Assembly: GCF_007858365.1 (NCBI RefSeq)
Contig: NZ_VFIO01000001.1
Location: forward strand, 744,001 to 808,000
Source: Pseudomonas saxonica
Lineage (GTDB): Bacteria > Pseudomonadota > Gammaproteobacteria > Pseudomonadales > Pseudomonadaceae
Reading direction: 5' to 3'
Length of the DNA stretch: 64,000 bases
Part shown: positions 58,901 to 64,000 of the stretch, in pieces
Layout of the letters: each line of letters starts with the position of its first letter
Numbering within the stretch: position 1 is the first letter of the stretch
The notes under the pieces: model-generated
What the model saw: only the letters and a program-made list of their open reading frames with translations
Database searches by the model: none
What the model was told of the DNA's origin: nothing
Made by a program: the position numbers and the translations under genes

Positions 58901-59936
58901 CATAGCTAACGCCGACGACGTTTCAGAAACTACACCGTTGACGATTCGAGTGTTAACGCCTAAAGACGATGAGGTAGAACCTGAGAAACCAACTTCAGCG
59001 CTTTATATCCCTAGCAAACAATACCACGGCCGCTTTGGTGATAAAGCACTTTGGCAAAACCGCACTGCTTTCGATACATTCGAGACCCACGATGGATCGA
59101 GCGTGCTCAGAATAAAAAATCGTCTATCTCAAACTATTACAGTCAACTGTACGACTTCGGATGAAAGTATACGCTGGAGAATCGACTGGTCGCCTGAGCT
59201 ACTCCAATCCAGTGACATCAGCTTTATTGAAAGCGACTCCCTGGGTGATATTCTGGTCAACTTTGAAACTTTATTAGAGAACTGCCAAGACAATCATTTA
59301 GCGTATGAAGTCACACTGCCTAATGGATTCAAAGAAGCAGGCTATCTAGAAAATTTTGCGCACTCAGTGTCCTTTGAACATAGCCCGCACGTGCTTGACA
59401 AACCGTTGCCCGAAACGAATGGTTATTGGGACAACACTTTGAATGGGTTAAGCCAGGAGCAATGGACTGCTGCAGTCGATAATTATGCAAAAGGCAAAAC
59501 CACCATTAACCTGTCTAGCGAAAGTGACTTCTTTAATTTCCTGATCACTTTCCATCAAAACGACAACCCTGACTCCCAGTATGAATACATATACAACGTT
59601 GCGCACATGAAAGAAAAATATGAAAAAATCATCAGCAGCCGAACGATCGCAGGGATATTGAATGAGATAATGATATCTGCAGGTTGCTTCCCCCCTGAGG
59701 GAATGAATAAATCGCCATTTTCCAAACAAGGCTTATCCAATTTCCTAGGAAAATTAGCGAATACCTTAACGTCTGAGAACAGCTTTGAACTTGATCACGA
59801 CACGCTGAGCCCTAGCACTCTAGATCTGCAAAAATTCAATACAGACTTAATTACAATGACCAGCCAAAAAGGTTTCTCTCCCGTATTTTCCGAATCGATG
59901 CTGCTTATCCTTTATAAAAACAAAAAGGCGATTTGA
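52971..59936 (+). CDS. Giant (2321-residue) putative secreted toxin/effector-like protein of unknown family
   Basis: A single intact frame of 2321 codons, with AGAGGA 6 nt before the ATG. No signal peptide; the first 20 residues are Ser/Asn-rich. Residues about 1-990 are mainly charged helices, with hydrophobic stretches at about 823-842 and 865-895. An acidic Ser-rich linker leads to R994TPRTKRS1001, a furin-type site. Residues about 1120-1560 contain about four repeats near 110 residues each. A hydrophobic hairpin is at 1745-1780. GDLIVF (about 1914) and HVMVCIGDG (His1936) resemble NlpC/P60 or LRAT-like folds, without an upstream catalytic Cys. By eye its G+C is well below the flanking core genes, suggesting transfer. 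It could be a toxin or a type III/other effector; that is not proven. Confidence 0.6.
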   Translation: MKDSKVSSNNENSSEGSTLKRFKTLTDLGQSLDTPLLTEGSKRTGPTTGIYPVNVLAMTPHSHAAVPGPTEVFTEDPDFANEIDTTQNEMPALQAPQTPTTSTFAAHLEENIKPKLEQWREYNKINKNKIPDEAIIKRSKVEALIQTVTTALSIFHGHPTLLDILHFANRIAVISEQEWKSVQEASMNETLTALNKTINALEQAAKSLQTTHNDTLAYWEEYEHDQLETLKKTSAVLIIEHMLGSLDKADTAFSEKVDASVEHAFKNGTVAFNNELDTLLLKKVKRHKSERFTTLEEKSKQATKAAQKAFNYSLHKLPTLKEKTQSSRAIQYIIPELFSESGRALKSAAADFYKAQYALKKPESTTNKMIRAAYTMGKKTGSLLKSTIELMEEGIVERVISTVGDASHDTLDYTRTKLPSLAKRGVYSLQILGLSALKNWGESVIPSSEDSINFDATLSVTPLEILAATQDLLVVTQKMLASAHEASKTVKALEKKQEPTDSEIKKLPDTLSRDFKLATPLEQQLNVLTQHAIQAVMEIEREALTKKSLESDSKLKDKEKSISTLEEAKTAALRVAPHVQTHTSDEAFKALMDATLADIDPRYKRGAERKLISLSNTIKPAAKLLFEAATDLMNTAKLPTEKETQLEVMISALKNVENKTRDVKATIKLALTQMTGSALHNYSHRGLLAKDIGEFIASEKAAYLKNNPGTDSDIDGAVEQMLSKLQSDLTTPEDSQGKVLGKWIKMAVKDAENDDISWPASLEAILNQHPKIKQYLHEWGAKKFNYNLLLGMVSATAQDSARTLERLVSIHPNRNLLSPRMAYLKVLLAPLTIGLVIRGLGQATRVGENPQSAIKKFLKREAGKLAFRLFTSVLPSAAITALSGALTLSGFYKGGKFNEEYLEQAKKRTKLNLVSAGIEQPFMLLKTHYLAQTQQYFSPVENIPESSNTPSFDIQAIDDLANDMDVKIEDTDAQPLETDTDEDSSSSPAANTDRTPRTKRSVNPTGNTDVRANDDDTKTEPLTQDRNQNRNRLTLLMRSIDKIKKDISRIKEEEAPESEIDKKQKELHRIEQQFVSFSNSLPTELVIETKREYIKANLYALNKLEEMKAYYPKAVNRVWNNFDPYQKINFSFSKIDPDNPSKRITYRGQADLIDFFNGRAKQRMISLNCVDPFIFEGSQARTAEVVNELNSGSGDYTPGQWSKNKALNSLVTPDDKSKDLIRPKSTDVVTVKVYTDATTFKYKKIPLDDYIRRRYLTESEKSSGLNTKPEVTWPTHYTESWQKSLATPEFHDDYMRGDTAIKTAATSIPTLSNAVKALATKMWGHEDFSNRISAHPQLKAMTPDSIITFEEYRFGVKKQTSMTFLEFITEGHQFIKNSDYTLITDPPGLTLDDPLLEDMIKTNVAARKVVAHLYEVTAAAQKIKIPHPLSILQEELDNAVIDKQTGTDFFKHPKLTDTIKINYTETWKYEPADIGGNIRFVLGKTGVLPEAIKETKEFTIFEIMQKKHIRHAIANSYKNIYFDPDSVYDLNVLSKLATTDWQVHLEDIYQQLKDDPEFFKNWKTVIAPILYQHIKTSFSEKPFHTVIYNDRPIAGVYAVSKPNGRFELRSLLNNTHFEFRDAGNMIAAFNMGYESSKYLNPVDTLSPSLQPGQQDKEFYSWLTPHMSEDQKEAAVVQSALPYVPTLELAEPKYPSDMHSLGQNAEDFASTLFTLCFDQLLADADAITKSNAELIGHAFFQAVTDAGPYLAGATSFLSGAIGYGVGLGLAAVPFAELLISDSAQESREIFWMAFINAAIDYKLDFALKPSIKKFIKSGIPFLSNSFQAIKKTANLFESSSLKATKLNSWIDVTHDLALIGKTKYKTAKSLSTSFTFPKYDNDMNLIPNTADRISTALLTAHVSTVQSSPFVAKKGDLIVFIATPGTTPQNEVPKVKHVMVCIGDGLFSGAGNDVLDPTLSSEKLILTAEELIKLSERGIANADDVSETTPLTIRVLTPKDDEVEPEKPTSALYIPSKQYHGRFGDKALWQNRTAFDTFETHDGSSVLRIKNRLSQTITVNCTTSDESIRWRIDWSPELLQSSDISFIESDSLGDILVNFETLLENCQDNHLAYEVTLPNGFKEAGYLENFAHSVSFEHSPHVLDKPLPETNGYWDNTLNGLSQEQWTAAVDNYAKGKTTINLSSESDFFNFLITFHQNDNPDSQYEYIYNVAHMKEKYEKIISSRTIAGILNEIMISAGCFPPEGMNKSPFSKQGLSNFLGKLANTLTSENSFELDHDTLSPSTLDLQKFNTDLITMTSQKGFSPVFSESMLLILYKNKKAI

Positions 59937-59960
59937 TAAAACCGCCTAATCAATCAACGG
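59920..59960 (+). terminator. Weak hairpin at the end of the giant gene
   Basis: AGGCG (59925-59929) can pair with CGCCT at about 59942-59946 around the stop codon, giving a short stem. There is no strong T-run on the plus strand, so this is only a possible terminator. Confidence 0.3.
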
Positions 59961-60134
59961 CTCATTCCTTATTAACAAAACTCATCAGGCGTCCCTTGAG
60001 CGCTATCTAGTTTACTCTCCATTTTTTGCTGAATATAATTTTAAGCTTTTTTTGAATACCGCAATGCCCTGCTGAACTATTTATCCGCTCTACATCTCTA
60101 TTAATTGTACCCCTCAACTGGATGGATATTTCTC

Positions 60135-61442
60135 ATGCCCCAATTAGCAAACGCTGTGGTCGTTTTTTTGGCGGTTGGTTTAGCTGCCTGTGGTGAAAGT
60201 TCTACTTTACAGGTGAGTGACGGCAGTGGGCCCTCCCCGAAACTGCCTGAGCCCAATAAGACTTTGATACCGACTGTCAATATTGCTCCTGCCATCGGTT
60301 GGCCTGCCGGTGCTACACCTGTCGCCGCTCAAGGCTTGAAGGTTGCTGCATTCGCCGAGAATCTCGATCACCCCCGTTGGCTTTACGTCCTTCCAAATGG
60401 CGATGTGTTGGTGGCCGAAACCAATGCCCCGCCAAAGCCTGACGACAGCAAAGGCATTCGAGGCTGGGTTATGGAGAAAGTCATGGGTCGTGCGGGGGCT
60501 GCTGTACCGAGCGCGAACCGGATTACATTGTTGCGCGATACAGACCATGACGGTATTGCCGACACCCGCTCGGTGTTTATCGAAAACCTTAACTCTCCAT
60601 TCGGGATGACCCTGGTGGGTAACGACTTGTATGTCGCTGACTCGGATAAGCTGTTGCGCTTCCCCTACCAGGAGGGTGAACAGTCCATTAGTGCTAAGCC
60701 GGTCACGGTGGTCGAACTTCCTGGTGGCCCGCTTAACCATCACTGGACCAAAAACGTTATCGCCAGCCCGGACGGTAAAACTCTGTATGTGAGCGTGGGC
60801 TCTAACAGTAACGTTGGCGAGAACGGTCTGGACAAGGAAGAAGGTCGAGCTGCGATCTGGGAAGTTGATCGGACCACTGGCAGCCATCGAATTTTTGCGT
60901 CCGGGTTGCGTAACCCCAATGGCATGGCCTGGGAACCCAAGACTGGCAAACTCTGGACTGCGGTCAATGAGCGTGACGAAATCGGTAGCGATCTTGTGCC
61001 CGATTACATGACATCGGTGCAGGACGGCGGATTCTACGGCTGGCCTTTCAGCTATTACGGGCAACATGTGGACAGTCGAGTCAATCCGCAAAATCCGGAG
61101 TTGGTCGCTAAAGCCATTGCTCCAGATTACGCTTTGGGCCCCCATACAGCCTCCTTGGGCTTGACCTTTGCCGAAGGCAGTCATTTACCCGAGTTTAAAG
61201 AGGGCGCATTTGTAGGCCAGCACGGCTCCTGGAACCGTAAACCGCTCAGTGGCTACAAGGTGATTTTTGTGCCGTTTGCACAAGGCAAACCGAGTGGCAT
61301 GCCGGTGGATGTGCTGACCGGCTTTGTGAATGCGGACGAGAAGGCCCAGGGTCGGCCGGTAGGAGTGGTGGTTGATAAACGAGGGGACTTGCTGGTTGCC
61401 GATGATGTGGGCAATACCGTGTGGCGTGTTTCACCGAAGTAG
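60135..61442 (+). CDS. Sorbosone-dehydrogenase-like PQQ-type beta-propeller lipoprotein
   Basis: 435 residues. The N-terminus [23 protein letters not shown] holds a lipobox (GLAAC, Cys at about 19). The mature domain is a six-bladed propeller of the L-sorbosone/glucose dehydrogenase family: [79 protein letters not shown] and [22 protein letters not shown] cofactor is inferred from the family. The start ATG 60135 gives a proper lipoprotein signal; an upstream frame start is possible. It is a monocistronic gene after the giant gene. Confidence 0.9.
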   Translation: MPQLANAVVVFLAVGLAACGESSTLQVSDGSGPSPKLPEPNKTLIPTVNIAPAIGWPAGATPVAAQGLKVAAFAENLDHPRWLYVLPNGDVLVAETNAPPKPDDSKGIRGWVMEKVMGRAGAAVPSANRITLLRDTDHDGIADTRSVFIENLNSPFGMTLVGNDLYVADSDKLLRFPYQEGEQSISAKPVTVVELPGGPLNHHWTKNVIASPDGKTLYVSVGSNSNVGENGLDKEEGRAAIWEVDRTTGSHRIFASGLRNPNGMAWEPKTGKLWTAVNERDEIGSDLVPDYMTSVQDGGFYGWPFSYYGQHVDSRVNPQNPELVAKAIAPDYALGPHTASLGLTFAEGSHLPEFKEGAFVGQHGSWNRKPLSGYKVIFVPFAQGKPSGMPVDVLTGFVNADEKAQGRPVGVVVDKRGDLLVADDVGNTVWRVSPK

Positions 61443-61465
61443 GCGTTCTGCAAGCCAACCCTAGC

Positions 61466-61493
61466 CCAATGGGAGAGGGTTGGGCTCAGAGGT
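61466..61493. repeat. CCCTC/GAGGG-type hairpin related to the 64-bp repeats
   Basis: AACCCTAGCCCAATGGGAGAGGGTTGGGCT folds into a stem (AGCCCAA... / ...TTGGGCT) and shares the GGGAGAGGGTTGGG core with the tandem block at 8403-8555. It lies between convergent genes, where it may terminate transcription. Confidence 0.5.
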
Positions 61494-61502
61494 TTTAAAC
61501 TT

Positions 61503-62042
61503 CTATGGAAGACGCGCCAGGTGCTGCTCGGTCGGCAGCACGCGCTTGGCGTTTAGATAGGCTTTTTGCCAATAGGCTTTGGACAGGCTGTCCAGTTTGA
61601 CTGTGCCGCCGGTAGCAGGTGCATGGACGAAGCGGCCCTCACCCACATAGATACCGGCATGGCTGACCTGTGAACCACCGTTAGTGGCGAAGAACAGCAG
61701 ATCTCCGGTTTGCAACTTATCCTTGCCGACATTCTGCGCCCTCATCACGATCATCTCGCGCGTCGTGCGTGGCAGCGATATTCCCGCCATGTCGTTATAG
61801 ACGTACTTGATCAACCCGCTGCAATCAAACCCGGAATCAGGGGTGTTGCCACCCCAACGATAGGGCGTGCCCACCAAACTGAACGCACGAAAGAGCACAT
61901 CGGCGGCAATCGGCGATATTTCTTCAGGAGCAGTGGAGAACACAACCGGGGTGACCACAGGGGGCGGCGGCGGTGTGTGGCTGGCGCAGGCACTGAGCAG
62001 TGCTGCTAGAGTCAAAAGAGATGCGCGGGCCATGGTCGACAT
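61503..62042 (-). CDS. NlpC/P60-family lipoprotein peptidase (first of two)
   Basis: 179 residues. Lipoprotein signal (MSTMARASLLTLAALLSAC, Cys at about 19), a proline-rich linker (SHTPPPPPVVTPVV), then the NlpC/P60 domain: TPYRWGGNTPDSGFDCSGLIKYVYNDMAG (catalytic Cys), QTGDLLFFATNGGSQVSHAGIYVGEGRFVHAPATGG (catalytic His). It probably cleaves peptidoglycan stem peptides at the envelope. The start at 62042 has AGGAAG upstream. It is paralogous to the next gene. Confidence 0.93.
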   Translation of the reverse strand: MSTMARASLLTLAALLSACASHTPPPPPVVTPVVFSTAPEEISPIAADVLFRAFSLVGTPYRWGGNTPDSGFDCSGLIKYVYNDMAGISLPRTTREMIVMRAQNVGKDKLQTGDLLFFATNGGSQVSHAGIYVGEGRFVHAPATGGTVKLDSLSKAYWQKAYLNAKRVLPTEQHLARLP

Positions 62043-62185
62043 AAACAGAACTTCCTGATTCTGGATACGGCAACTGTGGCCGCGAAACCCAAAGCCGCGA
62101 AAGGGAGTACCTGGCGGCTTCAAGAATTTAACATTGCGACCGAATTCTAGCCCTTAGAGGCCAAACTTCAAGTAAGACTTTAACT

Positions 62186-62818
62186 TTACTTGCGGGCAAC
62201 TACGCTCGCTGGATTACCGGGTGCCATTGCCAAGGCCCGCTTGGCCTCGATAAACGTCTTGCTCCAGTAGGAATCCCCGAGATTATCAATCCGCACACCA
62301 CCGCTGCGGCGGCTGCTGGAGTGGATAAACTGGTCATCGCCCAGGTAAATCCCGGCATGGCTGACGCGGCCACGGCCATTGGTGCTGAAGAACAGCAAGT
62401 CACCTGGCTTGAGGTTGTTTCGTGCGACCAACGGTGCATTAACGTTGATCATTTCACGCGTGGAACGCGGCAATTGCATGCCAGCTTCTTCGCGGAACAA
62501 GTAACCGATAAAACCGCTGCAATCAAAGCCCGCCTCAGAGGTGCCGCCAAAACGGTAACGGGTACCGATCAAGGACATGCCACGCTCAAGAATGCTGTCA
62601 GCCAAAGCCGGCAATTCGTAAGGCTTGCTGTTCTCGGAAAACTGTTCAAGTTCTTTTTCGGTCGCCAGTTCTTCCTGATAAAGAGCGGAAGTCTGCGATA
62701 CCGATGTGTTTTGAGCCGATTGTTCAACCACTTGCTGCGACACAGGTGTGTGTGCTGCACAGCCAAACAATAGGGTAACCAGTGCGAGGGGCACGAGGGG
62801 TGCAAAGCGCTTTAGCAT
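62186..62818 (-). CDS. NlpC/P60-family lipoprotein peptidase (second of two)
   Basis: 210 residues. MLKRFAPLVPLALVTLLFGC is the lipoprotein signal (Cys at about 20), a Ser/Gln-rich linker follows, and the catalytic domain reads GTRYRFGGTSEAGFDCSGFIGYLFREEAG with Cys, then KPGDLLFFSTNGRGRVSHAGIYLGDDQFIHSSSRRSGG with His. It lies 143 bp upstream of its paralogue on the same strand, so a duplicated pair of cell-wall peptidases serves the envelope. Confidence 0.93.
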   Translation of the reverse strand: MLKRFAPLVPLALVTLLFGCAAHTPVSQQVVEQSAQNTSVSQTSALYQEELATEKELEQFSENSKPYELPALADSILERGMSLIGTRYRFGGTSEAGFDCSGFIGYLFREEAGMQLPRSTREMINVNAPLVARNNLKPGDLLFFSTNGRGRVSHAGIYLGDDQFIHSSSRRSGGVRIDNLGDSYWSKTFIEAKRALAMAPGNPASVVARK

Positions 62819-63021
62819 GGGCACGACCGTGTCTTGTGGGAAAAGTAGTCGCGACTATGCCTTCTATGATCCTCATTTGCAAATTCAATCGATTAAAATG
62901 TGACTCCGCGGTTTTATCGTGACATGTGAGGGTCAAAACCCTTGCCAATAGCTTTTGCGTATATCGCCCACCGAAGCACAGGGGTTCTAACAGCCGACAG
63001 ACATGCAGTGCTTAGGTGGCT

Positions 63022-63726
63022 TTACCAGCCGAGGGTTTCTTTCAGGAAGGGAATGGTCAGCTTGCGCTGTGCTTGCAGGGAGGCCTGATCCAGTCGCTCC
63101 AGGAGATCGAACAGCGCGCTCATGCTGCGGGTGCCGCGGGTCAGTATGAAATGCCCCACTTCGTCGGTCAGGTGCAGACCCCGGCGCGATGCGCGCAATT
63201 GCAGGGCACGCAATTTGTCTTCGTCGGACAAGGGGCGCATCTGGAAGATCAGCGCCAGCGTCAGTCGACTCTTGAGGTCAGCCAGCTTGATCGGTAACTC
63301 GCGGGGGGAGGCAGAAGCAGCAATCAGCAGACGGCGGCCACTGTCGCGCAAGCGATTGAACAGGTGAAACAGCGCCTCTTCCCAGTCAGCACGACCTGCG
63401 ACGGCCTGAAGGTCATCCAGGCAAACCAGTTCGTATTGTTCAAGGTTATCGAGGATTTCAATGCCGCGATCCAGCAACTCAGCCAACGGCAAGTACACCG
63501 CAGGTTCACCCATCTGTTCAAACCGCAAGCAGGCGGCCTGTAGCAAATGGGTACGACCTACCCCGTGCTTACCCCAAAGATAGATCAGACTTTCTGTCCA
63601 GCCGGCGTCGGCTTCGCACAGACGCTCGACATAGCCGAGTGCAGCGGCATTGGCGCCTGGGTAATAGTTTATGAAGGTAGCGTCGTCACGCAGACGCACA
63701 CCTAGGGGCAGCTGAATCGGTTTCAT
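63022..63726 (-). CDS. hda: DnaA regulatory inactivator Hda
   Basis: 234 residues, an AAA+ protein similar to the DnaA core without the DNA-binding domain. Start MKPIQLPLGVRLRDDATFINYYPG at 63726 (clamp-binding QLPLGV) is the conserved Hda N-terminus; the upstream extension of 56 codons is spurious. It has LIYLWGKHGVGRTHLLQAACLRFEQ (P-loop GKHGVGRTH), LVCLDDLQAVAGRADWEEALFHLFNRLRD (Walker B) and LSDEDKLRALQLRASRRG. With the sliding clamp it hydrolyses DnaA-ATP to prevent re-initiation. Confidence 0.96.
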   Translation of the reverse strand: MKPIQLPLGVRLRDDATFINYYPGANAAALGYVERLCEADAGWTESLIYLWGKHGVGRTHLLQAACLRFEQMGEPAVYLPLAELLDRGIEILDNLEQYELVCLDDLQAVAGRADWEEALFHLFNRLRDSGRRLLIAASASPRELPIKLADLKSRLTLALIFQMRPLSDEDKLRALQLRASRRGLHLTDEVGHFILTRGTRSMSALFDLLERLDQASLQAQRKLTIPFLKETLGW

Positions 63727-63895
63727 GCTGACTGAACAGTTCAAGCGAACCGTTAGTGGCCTCTGTGTAAAGTTTGCAAAGTTTATACCCGTGTAGCCGG
63801 GCGCACAATGTAACAGACCACGAACAAAATCAAAGGTTTGCGTTAACAGTCTGGAATGATTGAGTTTTTTCTGACACCGCGCGAGCTTGAGCACC

Positions 63896-63932
63896 TACAA
63901 AAAGGCGGGGCACTCGAAAATACCCCGCCTCA
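63896..63932 (-). terminator. Rho-independent terminator upstream of hda
   Basis: AGGCGGGG (63903-63910) pairs with CCCCGCCT (63923-63930). On the minus strand the hairpin is followed by TTTTT, ending the gene whose 3' end lies at 63948. Confidence 0.85.
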
Positions 63933-63947
63933 TCACCACGTGTTTCT

Positions 63948-64000
63948 TTACAACTCAGGGTCTTCTTCGCCTTTGAATGCTTGCGAATCCTTATACATAT
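63948..64000 (-). CDS. C-terminal tail of a gene running off the right edge (possibly an AI-2E family transporter)
   Basis: The minus-strand frame ends MYKDSQAFKGEEDPEL then TAA (complement of 63948-63950). Only 17 codons are visible. In Pseudomonas the gene next to hda is an AI-2E/PerM-family membrane protein, and an acidic tail fits, but the fragment is too short to prove it. Confidence 0.45.
   Translation of the reverse strand, partial: MYKDSQAFKGEEDPEL

Overview
The window is a chromosomal segment of a Pseudomonas, most likely of the fluorescens lineage. I infer this from protein similarity I recognise by eye and from gene neighbourhoods that match Pseudomonas: cmpX-cfrX-cmaX-rraA-esterase-ppsA-ppsR, pabB and cysH, and fadL-like/glutathione peroxidase/MFS/MarR followed by the cobalamin cluster. 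No database search was run. Coding density is high. Most of the window is core metabolism, with one clearly foreign-looking giant gene.

Layout. 1-6.7 kb: minus-strand cmpX (partial), cfrX, cmaX, rraA, an alpha/beta hydrolase and ppsA, then divergent ppsR, the regulator of PEP synthase. 6.8-15.5 kb: the 2-methylcitrate (propionate) operon on the minus strand, in transcription order GntR regulator, prpB, prpC, acnD, prpF, prpD, with palindromic operator candidates before the regulator. 15.7-18.8 kb: a plus-strand trio of retropepsin-like protease, seven-helix inactive transglutaminase and RimK-like ligase. 18.9-21.1 kb: pabB and cysH. 21.2-25.2 kb: an iron-responsive cell-surface signalling unit (ECF sigma, FecR, TonB receptor) behind a Fur box. 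25.4-26.0 kb: two tandem tRNA-Val/tRNA-Asp pairs. 26.1-37.5 kb: rdgC, a BASS transporter, a guanidinium exporter under a guanidine-II riboswitch, an LplT-PlsC fusion, a TDT transporter, a symporter-linked hybrid kinase, rmuC and a Sel1 protein. 37.5-38.4 kb: about 1 kb without a gene, containing a DnaA-box-like cluster and a strong hairpin. 38.4-43.4 kb: two small unknown genes, a FadL porin, a periplasmic glutathione peroxidase, an MFS exporter coupled to a 40-residue membrane peptide, and a MarR regulator.

43.5-52.8 kb: ten minus-strand genes, cobO-cobB-bluB-cbiB-cobD-cobQ and cobU-cobT-cobC-cobS, behind one cobalamin riboswitch. They cover corrinoid adenosylation, a,c-amidation, lower-ligand (DMB) synthesis, the remaining amidations, aminopropanol arm attachment and nucleotide loop assembly. 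Most junctions are 4-nt ATGA overlaps, so they are probably translationally coupled.

53.0-59.9 kb: a single 2321-codon gene with visibly lower G+C than its surroundings. It encodes a secreted-toxin-like or effector-like protein that I cannot assign to a family. It has a Ser/Asn-rich N-terminus, a long helical first half with hydrophobic segments, an acidic linker ending in a furin-type RTKR/S motif, about four repeats of roughly 110 residues, another hydrophobic hairpin, and a GDLIVF...HVMVCIGDG module like NlpC/P60 or permuted papain-like folds. It is the best candidate for something undescribed here. 60.1-64 kb: a sorbosone-dehydrogenase-like lipoprotein, two NlpC/P60 lipoproteins, hda, and the tail of a probable AI-2E family transporter.

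Intergenic regions carry REP-like inverted repeats of a GTAGCAGCTGCCGAAGGC type and a three-copy 64-bp hairpin repeat between prpF and prpD.
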